This document shows, in pieces, positions 35,827 to 49,795 of a stretch of DNA of 64,000 bases (its first letter is position 1; every line of letters begins with the position of its first letter). The notes under the pieces were generated by a model. It had not been told where the DNA came from. It saw only the letters and a program-made list of their open reading frames with translations, and did not search any database. This stretch comes from Casuarius casuarius (lineage: Eukaryota > Chordata > Aves > Casuariiformes > Casuariidae). Where the stretch lies: contig PTFA01000024.1 of the NCBI GenBank assembly GCA_003342895.1, positions 3,423,052-3,487,051 of the forward strand. Reading direction: 5' to 3'. Both the position numbers and the translations under genes were made by a program.

Positions 35827-37274
35827 GAAAAGTGTTCAGAAAATGGGGAAATGGTATCCTGTTGTAACACAAAAGAAAAGTGATGCAAGTGATTAAAACT
35901 ATTTGACAACATGTACCGCAGAATGTTTTAAGCCATTCTGAAACAGCCTGAAGGAAGTGGTTAAAGGGAAGCGAGAGAGAGATCAGGCTGGATCAAGCAG
36001 ATTTCCACTGTGAGGCTAATCACAGAGGGGATCTTTGATGAGCCTCCCCTGCCCCTGCTCCTTGCAGTTTTCAGAGAGGGTTTTTTTGTGCTTGTTTAAG
36101 TATTTGACAGCTTTCACCAGCATTCACTCAGGAATGTCTGCAAGTATTATGGCTTGAAAACAAAAATAATGATCATCATGAAAAATTTCCAGCAAGGTTT
36201 ATTTGACGTATTTGAAATAAGTCCCAGCTTGAACAAATTGTTCAAAACAGACACTTGAACCAAGAAGTTGCCTTGTCTCACCCTGCTGTGTGGCACTACC
36301 ACTGACTTAATCAGGAATGAATACCACACAGGCTCTAAATGCCAGAAGATCTAGATTTTATTGACAGAGTGGGTCTCCTAAATGACAGTTCAATTAACAT
36401 GCTGAAAAGACAGGCAGCTCTAAGAAAAGGGAGGGAGATAACACAAAAATGAAAATCCTTTTAATTTTTTGCAAAAGCATTAGTTTGGAGGGCAAAGGAA
36501 CAGAAGAAAAGAACCTGGTATATTCCTTTACCTCAGTGTCAGTCAATGGGGATGGTTGAAGACAGTAACGTCACAGGTCAGCAGGGAAGCAACATTCACC
36601 ACTTGAAGCCAGATTTGTTCTGCAAAACATACCGTGTAAAGTCCTAACTATCAATCCTCCTTAAATGTTATTCCAGTCTTAACATCTACTAACTAAAGCT
36701 GAGACTCCATCAGAGACACAGGGAGAGAGAGATACATATATGTAACCTTGAAATCAAATTACTTAGAAAAAGGATGGATGTTAAACGGAATGAATTTATA
36801 ACAAATGCTAAAGTTCAGCAGCAAGTTAAACATTCCTTTCTCTAAAGTTATTCATAAAAGAAAATGGAAATTCAGTCCTCTTATGAATGAAATCAGATCA
36901 TTTAATGTGGAGGACATGCCATGGAGCAGTCAGTGGAGCACATTAAATGGGCTAAGGTGACAAATTCCTATATCACATATTACTCAGAAATAAAAAATTT
37001 TCTTTAAATATGCAAAGAGCAGCTCTGATAGACAGGAATGGCAAAGTTTTGTTCATACAAAACACTGATCAGTGCCTGGCAGTATGGGAAAGAATCAGAT
37101 TCCTCCACTAAACTTTAGTGTCGGGGTGTTATGGCTGGTGCTAACTATAAGCCTTTTCCTTAAATAATCACTTCAGAGTGGGGAGCAGCCACAGAGGTAC
37201 CACTAATGACTTTTTTAGAATAGATCCACAGCAGGTACATTTCATAACAGGCAGTTCTCTCAGTTCTTCATTTT
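35827..37274. other. AT-rich non-coding DNA
   Basis: No gene or known repeat is seen. The stretch 36880-37020 has the even, low-CpG, TAAT-rich look of conserved non-coding sequence, but conservation cannot be judged from one genome. Confidence 0.4.
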
Positions 37275-37355
37275 CTTAGAAATCTACAGAATAAAAAACA
37301 TGGTTATTTCTTAGAAATAACCTTAGAAATCTGCAGAATTAAAGATATGGTTATT
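37275..37355 (+). repeat. Imperfect tandem duplication, 47-bp period
   Basis: 'CTTAGAAATCTACAGAAT' at 37275 recurs with three base changes over 34 bases at 37322, each unit ending in 'ATGGTTATT'. A third partial copy (CTTAGAAATA) sits between them at 37310. It is a small local duplication. Confidence 0.8.
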
Positions 37356-39471
37356 GGGAAGGAAATGTTGAGCTTATTAGGGCAATGAGTCATGCAGTGC
37401 TCTGTTCCAGTGAAGATGAATCTTAAATGTGAGGTACAAGAAAACTAAAGCACAAAACTCTCTAGCTTTAAGTAGATGGCAGGGTCCAGTGCAATGTGCT
37501 AGAACAGTTCAAGGCCTTCCCGGAGGAAAAATCCCATTGAATAAGGATGGGAAACTATGTATCTCCTATTCTCCTTCCCCTTTCTATTAAGTAGTTAGCA
37601 AGGCAACTCTCTTCTTGGAAGATGATGGCATAGTCTCGTCATATTAAAGACCTCACTATCTTTCAGCTGTGCTACAGAAACTCAGCACACCTAGGCATGG
37701 TGTCGTTAGTGCTTGGGAAACTCCAGCTAGTACAGAGCAGCGTGCAATGTTTTCTCAGCAACAGCTTATCGGGACTAACTGTTAAATGTCTGCACTGTTT
37801 CCCCATAGGATTCCCAATGCAATTCAAAGACCCGATCGTTTTCTTCAAGGCCCACCATTGCCTGAGCCCATGATACTCAAAAGACTATTCAAAACACCAT
37901 GATGAAAATCATGGCTGACAGTTTAACTCTTATGGCATAGAGGAATACTCTGGAATGCAAGAAAGATGAAGCTCATCTAAATCTACTTGGCAGCTGGCTT
38001 GTCACTGCTTGTCACTGTGAAATGACTTCCCTGGGGATATAGGGATCATCACAAGCGTACCACTTCCCATGCCATATGCAAAATGTTCTTTTTGTTTGTT
38101 TGGATTATTTGTAACTGTCTTTCCTAAAACACAAATATGTGAAAGTATCATTGAGCAAATTGATGCTCTTAAAATATAAACTCCCTCCCTTCCTCACATA
38201 CCTACTCAAATGAGACTAAAAACCTGACTGAAGGCTGTTAATTGACTATGTCTCTTCTCTTGGGAAGATGGAGGAACAAGCAACACACGGTAGCTGTTGG
38301 TCATGTTGCTTTTCTCATGGATCTATGCTCTAATGGAACATGCTTTCATTAGAGTGCTCAGCTCAGAATTAAAAATCTATATCGAACTTGACAAGTTCTG
38401 AAAGTCCATTTGTAGGTAGACTAAAGCTGTGCAAATATGTTTGTTTTTCCATGTCCTTCTAGTATGAAGAATGTAAAACTTAGGCTAGAAGGAGGTTCAT
38501 CTGTAAGGTCACTCTCCCCATTGAGACACTTTGGATAATCTGAATTACTTTCTCTTTCATCAAACGATATCTTTCACGTTTAAAACTTATTTCGAATTTT
38601 AAATTGTTCCTATTTGTTTCACTGATCCTACTGCTCCTTTAGTTTTTTACGTGATATATACATGTTCTTGAATAGAATAACTCTACCAATGCTTTTGTGC
38701 TGACCTTTCTTTAGCTTTGGTTACTGCCATGCCTGTTCTTTTAAATGAGAAGAGTTTGAGTGTACCCTGTCACTAACTCCAAAGTGATCAAAGCATGTCT
38801 TGGGATTGTGTAGAAATTGAAAAGACCTAACAAAAGAGTCATCCTCATAAATGAAATGAAGGCATAGAACTTAGCTGGAAAATGCTGAGGACATTTTGTG
38901 TGAAATATGCTGAAAGTAATAGACATTTCAAATTGTTGTGAGAAATCAAAAGAGGTTTCAGATGCTTTTGAATACCCATCAGAGGAGCACAAAGAACTGC
39001 AGCTCACATGTACTCTATGTTAAACCTGGTGAAATAATATTCAGATTACTCTCTAAATACATATATGCACAGTAGCATGCTAGCTACTTAGATGAATAAA
39101 ATGTAATTCAAATGCAAACTTAGATAGAGGTATATGCCATGAAAACAGCACAGAAAAAANCCCACATAAGATATAATACTATTAAAATGCAGAAAGCAGT
39201 CAACCAGATTTACTGAGTAAAACCCTGGCTCCATTTCAGACTTGGGAATTTTGCCAAAAATTTTAATGGGGCCAGGATTTCGCTATTTGCATTCTATGAT
39301 AGAAGAAAAAGGGAAAGAAGATTAAAGGTAAAGAAAAGAGGGAAAGAAAATTCATACTTATATTCAGTACACATATAAATTCACAGATCTATGGATTTCA
39401 TGTATAATGACAGCTATCAAAGTTTGTCAAAGTGATTAAATATTCTCAAAGAAGCCTTGAAATTATATCTA

Positions 39472-39522
39472 TTTAATAGATGGGAAAACCAAGGTACACT
39501 GAGATTATTAACCTGTCCATGG
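39472..39522 (+). mobile_element. Faint MIR/L2-type SINE or LINE tail
   Basis: 'TAGATGGGAAAACCAAGG' followed by 'ACACTGAGATTATTAACCTG' resembles the 3' portion of ancient MIR and L2/L3 repeats (GATGGGAAAACTGAGGC... AGGTTAAGT). Only about 50 bases are comparable, so the call is tentative. Confidence 0.4.
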
Positions 39523-40725
39523 CAGCAGTTTGTTTCAAGTGTGGTGGGAGAGTATGGAGATTGAGGATTGTTATTGAAAGAAAGTGGAGCAGAAAGTATG
39601 ATAACCGCCTTTATTTTGTTCAAGAGTACCATTGCTAAGGAATGTCTGTGCATATGTGAATCGAATTCAATAACTATCATCTTCATGGAAGGATATTTGT
39701 GCTTGGGGGAAGTGTTATCTAGCCTGGAAGGATAATTATTAAAATAATCTGGCTAACAATATGCCCATTATGAGACTGTTTTTTCAACGTGGGTAAATTG
39801 TCTGTGTCACTCTGGGTGACTGGTGAGACAGCTACTAGCTTCAGGAGGATGGCAGCATGAACAGAACACTTGAATTTTCTTTCCTGGTACACTATTACTT
39901 CAGTTTCCTATTTCTCTAACAGTTTTTTTTTTTTTTTAATCTGCTATTGTTTCTGACTGTATGCCATTTATCCTTCAAAAATAAAGACTGCAGAGAAAGA
40001 TTGATTTATTTGTATTCAAGATGATTCACTAATCCTTGAAAGAAATTGTTTAGTCTTCGGTGAAGAAGAGAATTTAAGTTCCTGGAATGATTCCAGTTTT
40101 CTTCAGTCCTGAGAATTCCTAATGAGCTGGGAAGCATTAGGAAGAAACGGAGAGCAGATCCAGTGTCCTGTCAAGCAGTAAGATAGGAGACTAACGAGGT
40201 GGAAGCACTAGCGCCCATATACAAGGCCCATAAACGAAGAAAATGCAATGCCAGTTCCACTCTGGCCAAATTCCTAAGCAATGCAATGGGAATGCAGGTG
40301 CCAGAGTAGAAATGCTGGAACAGGAACATGTTGGTGCAGGTGACTTGGTTGATTTTTCTTTGTTAGACACTCCTGAGTCAAGTACACTGCTCTTTCACAT
40401 TGCTAGAGCTAGACAGCATTCCCATATCAAGTCTTGGCTTTGTTTAGACCTCTTAGCAGGCACTTGAAGTGCAGAATTAATATGAGACAATGCTCAATCC
40501 ATTTGTTTGAAAATAGTGCTGTCTCCCAAAGCATTTTTCTCCCAGATTAGTACTCCACCGTAAGTATAAGCCTTATGATTTCCATTCTGGTCTTTTCTGA
40601 AGCATACCACAGGCATAGATCCCAACACAGGAATAGGCTTTACCAAGCTTTACAAAGATGACTGCCTTTTACTTACACGATTAGGAACAATTAAATATAG
40701 ATTACTTATAAAACAGCCAGTAACC

Positions 40726-41019
40726 TGAAGAATTCCCCACTCTGACTCCGGTTCCCTCCTGAGCGTCTAGAGAAGAGACACCCGAGACTGCCCTCATTTT
40801 ACCTGACGTCTATAACGACACCCCGCAGCGTGCTCGGGTGGCTTGGTCACATTGCTGCTCACCTGGTAACTTGGTTGCTACGTGATCTTTTGCTGATAAA
40901 CCAATTCTCCCAGCTAGAGGATGGCCTACACTTCGAGTATCCCTCTTGCAGTAGAGAGTCATCTGATTTAACGACACTGTATTGTTAGCCCTGGCTCTTT
41001 ATTCCCTTGGGCACCAGCA
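40726..41019 (+). mobile_element. Short solo LTR with 5-bp target duplication (TAACC)
   Basis: The element runs from TGAAGAATTCC to CACCAGCA (TG...CA), 294 bases, with TAACC at 40721-40725 and again at 41020-41024. It is GC-rich against AT-rich flanks. On the plus strand a CRE-like TGACGTC (40804-40810) directly precedes a TATA-like TATAAC, and a GATAAA polyadenylation variant lies at 40895-40900. A minus-strand AATAAA lies only about 15 bases from that strand's start, so plus orientation is more sensible. The size is similar to that of short avian alpharetrovirus-type LTRs, but the family is not identified. Confidence 0.75.
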
Positions 41020-41024
41020 TAACC

Positions 41025-44000
41025 TGGAAATAAAACACAAAGGAAGAATGTAAAATTAGCTACCAAGTAGAGCATACAGCAATGATGAGCCTGCGCATAC
41101 AGCAGGTTCATGATCTCAAGCAGAATTAATAAGCATTCGTAAAAGAAACCTAGTGTATTCTAGAAGTTGTTAAACTAAATTTGACTAACTAGTTATTAGC
41201 ACGCAATGAACTGTCCAAGCTCAGGAGCAGTCTGTTTAAAAGTTTCGCTTATCTTTTGTTTATATTTAACAGGACATGAGAAGGTCATGTTAGTAGTAGC
41301 CATTCCTTAGCTGGAAAACTATTTCACAAGTTGCATCCATTTGTTACAAGGAGAAACCTGAAGAGAAGTAAAAATGCTTATCAAAGAAGCCTGGTTTCTA
41401 ACGCACAGAGGTTTATAGTATCTTGAATAGACAGATAAATTTCTTAATTTTTCACTTCCATTTTTGTATATTTTTCTCATCTCTTTCACCTATTTGCACT
41501 TAATAAGTGTCTATGACTTCTATAAGACAAAGAACTGCGGTGCTTAGAAAGTAACCCAGAGACCATGATGCCCTATCAGAAAAATATATGCTTTTTGTGT
41601 GGTTATGAGATTATCACACTGATAAACCATAAATTCCAGAAGAGGATGCTGGAGAAAGAAAGCAAGAAAAAGTGAGAAAAAATGAGGGAGGCAGGCAAAG
41701 TTATACCGGTAATATATTTTTCTGAACTTCTGGACATAGCAACGATCCAGGTTTATAAAAGACCAGGAGAATATTGCAAGGACAAGTGAGCATGCAGTGT
41801 CAGCATGGCTCTGTGGAACAGCTTCTCCATACATATTGGCTATCAGTCCTGTTTAATAAACACTGTGTCTCAACATGAAAAGGAAAAATTACAAATGAAT
41901 ATAACAGCAACAGACACCCAACAGATTTCAGGAGTATATTTGCTTGCAAAATGATTTTGAGTCCAAGTTACCTCCACACAACAGTCCTTTCTCCTACCCT
42001 TACATTTCTTCAATGTGAGAGTTTAATTCTTCAAAGTTAAACGTGCAAAAAACAGGAAATGCGGTGTCACTTTTCCAAGAGCATGGCAGTGACATTGAGC
42101 AATAAAACCCTTTGTGGGAATGTTGTAGTCTTGTGAACAAAGAAACCTCAGACTAGGAAAAAGTAAAGTGCAAAGTTATGGTGATACCATGCAAAGCTCT
42201 CTAATCCCGGAGGTGAAGATGTAACAAGATCCAATGGCTGTAAGATGATATTAGGAAGGTTCACACCAGAACTGCACTTTTAGTAGGAAATAAAATTGGA
42301 ACTAATATGAGAAATCATACATTACTTGGAGACATAAAAACCACCACTCATTACAGGATTAGATGCAGGAATCACTAGGAGAAGTCTATGGCCTGCTTTA
42401 TTCAGTGAGTCAGCCTAATTGGTGATTAATTAGTTCTGGTCTTTTAGTGTATGAGTGAGTGCAGTGTTGCTGCTCTTTACACAACAAATATAACAGGAAG
42501 GAAAACACAGGCACAGTGGGGACTGGATAAAAATGTTTACCAAAAATATGCAAATTGAAGAGCTGAGCTCGCTCTCTATATGCCCTCTGCTGCTCTGGCT
42601 CGCATCCGGGAGCCTCATAAAGAGAACTGAGAACTAAGTGGAGGCCACTAGAGGAGCTTAGAGAGTCCAAACAGGGAGTGCACAATTTCTGTATACCTCA
42701 GAGGTCTTCTTCGGGTTTTTTTTGGTCCATAGGTGACAATAGTCAGCAACATGATACCTCTCAACCTGACTACAGTGGACATGGCTTTCTGTGACAGTGA
42801 GCCGAGTTTCATGGGCAAAGTGCTGGCCACTCTGGGAATGATTCCAGGACAAACGCATTTGGATTAGAGAGTGCCTGGAAAACTGGGCTTTAAACAGAAA
42901 CCGTACCATGGTGGCGTTATTACCATGAATCTATAAATCTCAGTTTGAGGTTTTCAAAGTACATATCTCCACTTTGTACTAAATCCCTGTCCCAAACTGA
43001 CAACATCTGTTCGGAATGAGCACTCAAATAGGGGGATCTGGAGGGTTTTTAATTTAAGACGGGGGTGGCTGGGAACAGGGAAGTGAAGGACTTCTGGAGA
43101 GGATGTTTCCTTTCATGACGGCTTTCTGCAGGGGGTGGGGAGAGATGAGAGGCTAACGTAATCCCACTTAATTCCTGAGAATTCTTCCTCGATTAGTCAC
43201 ACTCCCAGCTAGAGAAGGGTCTGCTATTCTTCCTCTTCAACAACTGGAGATCACTGTTATCTGAAAAGAGATAGCAGTGCATGCCCATGCGCGTATGCAC
43301 GCACATTCTTTCCCTTTTATTTTCTGATTCACGGATGAAATGTGACCGTAAGAACCGATGTGAGCAGAAGTATAAAGAAAGCTAAATACAGCTGACTGCT
43401 ACTGATACATAAGTAATACATTGGGATTATAGCAGTTTGTCAGACAGTTCAAGGATTAAAGAGAATCTAGAAATTACAGGTGACAAGACAATCTCATGCC
43501 GAGCTTGCTTATGTTAAACCAATCTAACATCTTCCGCTGTTACTGAATCCTGCACCACCATTAACAATGGGAGTTTTATCAATGCCATCACCGGCAGGCA
43601 GTCAGGGGTTTTAGATCCACAACAAGGACAACTATGGAGTGACTTTATTTTTATCAGCAGTTGCTCCAAATATATGCCAGTGTAATAGATGGCAGAATCT
43701 GGCAACTGATACGTGTCTACACTTCCAAGATGAGTACGCATTTACCTTAACGTTTCCAGAGACAATATATAGAATGTCATCCCAGTCAAAACGTGTGAGT
43801 GTAAATGGAAAATATAGAAAATGATACTTGCTCAGGAACTGAAAATTTAAGGTAAATCTAACCACAGCACTATCCCTTTTGACCCAAGTGGCTGGTCAGA
43901 AGTTCACATCATCACAGGTTATGGAGGAAGAATGATGACAGAGGGTGAAGACAAAGTGTGGTATCTCTGATACAAAAATTTTTTTTACAAGTATTGTCTG

Positions 44001-45869
44001 AAGTGTCTTCCCCTGCATATGAGAGAAATTAAACACTGTGAGGCAGTTTTTTCATTCAAAACCTCTTTCATTTACTATCTGATCTCTTAGCTCGCTAAGA
44101 TTTTTCTCAAGGTTCTGCTGCCTCTGAATCTGTGGCCATTTACATTAGCCAATGAAGCTCAGTGTGTGCATACTTCTAGCTCTAAACAGATTTGTACTGG
44201 ATTTTGTTCTGGGCTGGAGACTTTTTTGTTTGAAGCACTTTGTGCAAAGATGCAAACGAAGACATCATCTGTTGTCTTTCTACTGCCCAGTGAATTTTTA
44301 GTACCTACCTTTGATGTTCCAAGTAATCTAAAATTGAAAAAATGATACATCAGCTTCCCATCTCCCCAAGGACCTTTTTATTTTTTTCTTCCCTTATTTT
44401 TTCACTTCCTGACACTCTGGGGGAGTGGTTTGTCAATCTAGACTGTCCACAAGGAGTCTGAGCAAGCAAGAAACTAAACACATTTTCAGGGTAGGGTAAG
44501 GAAGAGAATTTAACAGAGAACAGTGACATGGCTTGGAGGGTCAACAGGACATCAAGAGAGAGGACCATTTTTGCTAGAAATAGGCATGATTTATCTAATA
44601 ATAGATGCCTCTTTAAAAATTACTTCCTCGAATAGTATTTGGGGAGGCAGTCCAACATTTTGGAAACTTCCCAGCTCATCAAAAGCGTGGTTATTTCAAG
44701 CAGCGTTTGTAGCCAAAGGCATATATTGCTTAGACGAAGGGCTAAATCCACTCCAGGGACAGAAGCTTGGCAGAGTGACTTGGCTGACCTAACAGCCAAA
44801 GTGTAAGTAACTTCTAGCGAACAGGCACCTCAGCCAAATTTGGACGGATTTGGTCTCACTAGCAGAAAGCTCTATTCAATCTCACTATAGAAGCTAATTG
44901 TTTTTGCTCTGTCCATCCCCACTGCTCTGATTCCTCTACCTCTCCCTTGATGCGCTTTGCGGTCTGTTTTTTTCTGTTTGTTGCTTCCCCTTTGTACTTT
45001 CCTTTTGACCAAAACGTTTGACCTGCACACATAAAACTAACAAAATGAGTAGGCTGAATGACTGACAAGGACAACTGGAATCCAGGTGACAGAAACAATA
45101 TTACTGCATAAATTTATGACACAGAATTGGCATTACTTCAGTATAATCGACTTGTATATATTTATAAGGTCAACTTTTGACTACTGAACAGGGAGGCTTT
45201 AGTTATCTAAAATTCCCCTCTTTTTCGTCTCCTCTCCTTTTTGATTTTTCCCCTGATAAACAAATAAATTAATTAAAGAGAGAGAAGGAGAATCCTCATT
45301 TAAGCTATTAGCCTCATTTTAGCGACCAAGTTAAACAAAACACAATTTGCCGCTCCTTCAGATCAGCTTAATGAATTCTAGGAGAACTAAATTAGTCTTT
45401 ATGTTGGCTGTATTAAGGCCCCTTGTTAACTGGCAGAAACATAAGCTCATTATATGCCTCAGTATTCATAAGAAATGCAGAATTAAGCTCTGTAAATGCA
45501 GTTATAAAGCTAGAAACAAAAACTATGCACTTCATGAAAAGGAAATTATTTTTGATAAAAACATCAGAAACAAAAAAACAAGACACTGTTTTTTATGTGC
45601 CTAATCTTAAACATTTTTCCTTGGGAAAAGGAGCGTAAAAAAAGAGAAAACTTGGATTTTTTCCTACCAAAAATGAAAATAATCTTTAAATACTTTAAAA
45701 TAATCTAATACGAAAAATAAATATTTTTGTTGCTACTTAAAAAAATGGCACCTGACTTCCTATGGATCTATGTCTCCTGTTTGCATGTTCAAAGAAGCAC
45801 GAGTTCTTTTTGAAGTTTCTCCCATTTTCAAGACACTAGCAGGCTCCGTTGCATGTGGATTCTTTGTTG
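41025..45869. other. AT-rich non-coding DNA
   Basis: No supported gene or known repeat is present. Open frames such as 44523-44792 (89 codons) show no family resemblance and have no splice support. Confidence 0.5.
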
Positions 45870-45954
45870 TTTAATAACGTTTAATAATAGTTTATATAGT
45901 TTAGTTTATAATATAATAATACAATACAATACAATAATAATTGTTTAATAATAG
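45870..45954. repeat. AT-rich simple repeat with (ACAAT)n
   Basis: Repeated TTTAATAA units pass into TTATAATATAATAAT and three tandem ACAAT units, then TTTAATAATAG again. It is a low-complexity A/T tract. Confidence 0.8.
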
Positions 45955-48900
45955 CCTTTCCTCTGGTTAAGTGGCACAAGTAAAAATTTTTTGCTGTTCC
46001 AAACCACACCTTTCCCCAAATTTTTAGGAATCATATTATTTTTTAATTTAAATTCAAATGTAAGCTGAACAAATCAACAGGTCCAAAATTTATTTTGGGT
46101 AACAAGACACACAGATGGACACGTAACCAAGCATACAGACAGACTAGTTGCATAAGTGTAGCTTCCACAGAAAAGCATCCAAAATATTCACCTTCAGTGA
46201 TTTTTCCCAGTGAATATATTTTAGCAATATATTAAAAATATATATAATATTAAAATATGATACAAAATATGTCTCTTGAAAAAACACTTTTCATTGAGAA
46301 AAATTCAACCAGCTCTAAATGGAACCCATGGGCGTGATGTGGGACCAGAACTGGCAGTAGAGAAGAGCTGACGTATTGTATTAGCTAATCATGACATAGT
46401 AACAATTACTGCACTATGTTCAAACATGTTTCCCAGGAATAGATTGTAGGGTTCTCCTGTGGCAAAAAATGTGACTTTGCCTTGGGAAACATGAGATGAC
46501 TCAGTAAGGCTGATGTTGTCCTCACGTACCAATTGAAGAGATTGGTCACTTGCATTTTGGTGGCTGATATCATCTGGAGCAGCTTTCTCAGACTTTTGTA
46601 AGAAGCTGTTGGTATGTAGCCAGAAACACATTTCAACATGCCAGTGTGATCCAGACTGATTTGTTTTCTCAAGCAGCAATGACTACAAGAATGATAAGCA
46701 TAAGGCCACATTTTGAAGAGCATTTAAGGGGACTTAAATTGGTATGAGTCACATCCTCCTCTTTTAAAACTAAGGTTGAGATTGAAAAGAGGTGTTAGTT
46801 TTCCAAGGATTACGTTTCAACTACCTGTTGAAATGCCAGCTATGATGCTTAACACTTAGCAGTAGAGGCAGCTGGCTCTCGGAAAAGAATGAGACTGATC
46901 ATATGCAATTGATAAACAGACTTACAAAATAAGATGCTCTCTGTACTGCAAAATGTAATCATGTTTCTACCCTCTAGATTAGGTGTATTAGGCCATGTTC
47001 AGGCCTGGTTGTAGTTTCCCTGTACCCATCAGAATTTGGTGCATTACTCAACAGCAATTCAGGCATAAGGAAGATTGCTATTACTTTTTAGTGAAATAAA
47101 AAAGCCTTGCAAACCTGGGTACTGCCACATTCAGGTCTAGTGACAGTTGTAGTGGTGGCACAAGTTCTGTGGCTCGGACCGTTTTTAAAATATTTCTCAT
47201 GATCACATGAATTTGAGCTGTTATTTACCTGTACTTTTCCTCCGTGGTCACTAGAGGCTGCCATATTACTTGTTGGGCAGCTGTTTAGAAGTGTTTTCAG
47301 ATGAAAGTAGAAACACTGGTATAAGCAAAGAATCCCATGCTCCAGGTGTTTTAACAGAATGCTAGAAAGTGACTTTCCACCTGGAAATCTTTCCCACAAC
47401 ACCTCTATCATCCCCTTGGAAGTAAGACAACTAAGGATCTATGGCATTAGCTATTTTTTACATTGCAGACTCCACAAAATGTCGGCATCTCGACTGAATA
47501 GGGAGGACCAGTCACCTGGATATAATCAGTAACCTTCCTGTATTTATTAGGGTACTTTTGCCATATGGGACAGGACTTTGGTGAGGATGGACTGAAAATT
47601 GTTTCAGGATTCTTATGCTCTTGGAGCTGGTACCAATGCTTGTTTGAATTTCTGAGAAGGCCTCAGATATAGATTCCCAAAAGTTATCTGTGATAGTAAA
47701 CTTCTCTACAGTTAAGTTGAAGTTACAGCTGGAAAGCAGTTGTGGCTATTTTTCAAATAGTACAATAAGGAAATGGCTGAGAACTTTCATTTTCAGGTTA
47801 GGAGGCTTATTATGGGAATATAATAATAACAAACTAACGAAATAAATAACTAATACTTTAATGTTTAGAAGTTAGGTCAATTGTAATGGTCAATATTCTG
47901 AAGCTAATCTATCCTAATAATTATATATAAAAAACATATGTTTGCAGTTGAAATCAGTGTAGTTGTATTGGATAACATCATTCCCATTTGAAGAATGAGA
48001 AATGATTGCTTCCTGGTAATTATAGAAAGTAGTCAAACTACTGTTAAACTAAACATGCATAGTGGGAAGTGCTTGTCTGCTGTGAACACAAATGAATAGA
48101 AATCAAATCTGAAAATAATGGGAAAGAAGAAATAAAAAAAGGCTACTAGAGAAAGCACTGTAGAAAGAATCACTAGGCTATATTGTGCCACTTGGGTTTG
48201 CTGTTTATAATCTTTTACACTGGATGATAACAACTGTCAATAAACCAAACACTTCAGTTTCAGATAGCCTTGAGGCATGACCACGGGCTTTGACACAGAG
48301 AAATGATTCTATTACAGTTAAAGATCCCCAGTTAACAATTATAGTTTAATGGTCTGACAGCATTTCTCTAGTAAACTCGTCTGCTCAAGGATTCATGAAA
48401 TATCTATGAGAGTTTTACTGATATTTAAGTGTGAGGAAGCCAAATGTTTAATATAAAATAACTTGTAGCCAAAGCAGAGGCCTTTTGCACCCATGAAGTA
48501 GAAGTACACTGTACAGAAGATAATTAATATTTTCATGCCTTGAACCTAGGCATAAGCATAACAAAATAGTGTGTCTGGCAATACTGTACAAGCATTTTGT
48601 AATGCTGTAATACTGCTCATAGCAAAACCGGCAACAACCTCTAAGCATTTTGTTTACATAGTGAAGCATTAATATATACATAATACCTAACTGCAAAGGG
48701 GCAAATGGAGACTTGGGCGATAGCTGCACAAACAGAGTACAGGAAAACATGTGAACAACAATTCAAGTAGTAAACCTGGAAGACAGGAACAAAGGATGCA
48801 GAACAAGCAGGGAAGATATCTGGAGAAACCAGAATAAGCCTGCAGAATAAGCAGAAAAGTTGTCTGGTGGAACCAGAACACGTCCACTGTCCTAAAAATA

Positions 48901-49286
48901 AGATAAACAGTGCTGGTAGAAGAGGAGGTCTCCACCTTTTTTGTGGTAGAGGGGGAAAGGAGCATAAAAACACCAAAGGTGAGTGAAGAAAAATAGTGAA
49001 GAAATATGTTGCCCCCTTTCAGCTTCCTTCCTGTCCTTCAAAGGGCTTTCAAGCCTGGTTGCCAGGACCTCTGTGACTACTACCACCAAGGACTATAGCC
49101 ATCAGTACTAACCACACGGCATCAACTCCTTACTTACAGCTAATTTAGGATAAGATTATTACAAACTGTTTCAATAGGTAGTGCTAATGATTGATAGCAA
49201 ATAAAAGCTAACCGTTGGCAATGTGTATTGTTAATGAATGTCTATCTAGTATAGCTTTGTTTTGAAGTTTAAAACTGGCCTGATGT
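45955..49286. other. AT-rich non-coding DNA
   Basis: No gene or repeat family is recognised. Three overlapping minus-strand frames at 48448-48976 are rich in C, F and L and come from pyrimidine-rich antisense sequence. Confidence 0.5.
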
Positions 49287-49319
49287 ATCAATCAATCAAT
49301 CAATCTATCTATCAATCTA
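49287..49319 (+). repeat. (ATCA)n/(ATCT)n microsatellite
   Basis: Four to five ATCA units are followed by ATCT units and another ATCA. It is a compound tetranucleotide repeat of about 33 bases. Confidence 0.85.
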
Positions 49320-49743
49320 CACACTCCCATCACAGCAATTTCTAATTCCCTGATACACATATTCAGTTGCAGAAGATTTTACCACAGATTTCAATTTTCT
49401 CAAATTAAATGACTCTAACAGACCTAATTTGCCTTATCTCTTGTTTTTTTATTATATCAAAATCAATCATCAAAATATCAAAAAGGTTGACTTTCGTAAC
49501 ATGTTGCATCTGGGTTTGGAAAAAACCCTAAGTTCCAGTTTGGCCTGGGAGCAAAGTATTCATTACCAAGCCTTTTTTTTTTTTTAAATATGAAGCCTAG
49601 AGTCATGTAATGGGCTTCACGGATCCTGCCAGAGGTGCGAAGAGTGCAAACAATTGTTGTGCCGTAGATTTGGAGGAACACTGCACAAGCTTAGCATGGC
49701 AAAGGGAATGCGAAACCATACTGGAAATAAGCAAATGACTTTG

Positions 49744-49795
49744 TGGCAACACTGGGTAGGCAGTGGCAACACTGGGTAGGCAGTGACAAACTGGG
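49744..49795 (+). repeat. 20-bp tandem duplication
   Basis: TGGCAACACTGGGTAGGCAG at 49744-49763 is repeated exactly at 49764-49783, then a partial third copy begins (TGACAAACTGGG). Perfect identity points to a recent duplication or ongoing length variation. Confidence 0.9.

Noticed and set aside
44523..44792. 89-codon plus-strand frame with balanced composition
   Set aside because: No recognisable domain, no good flanking splice signals, and its length is expected by chance in this much sequence.
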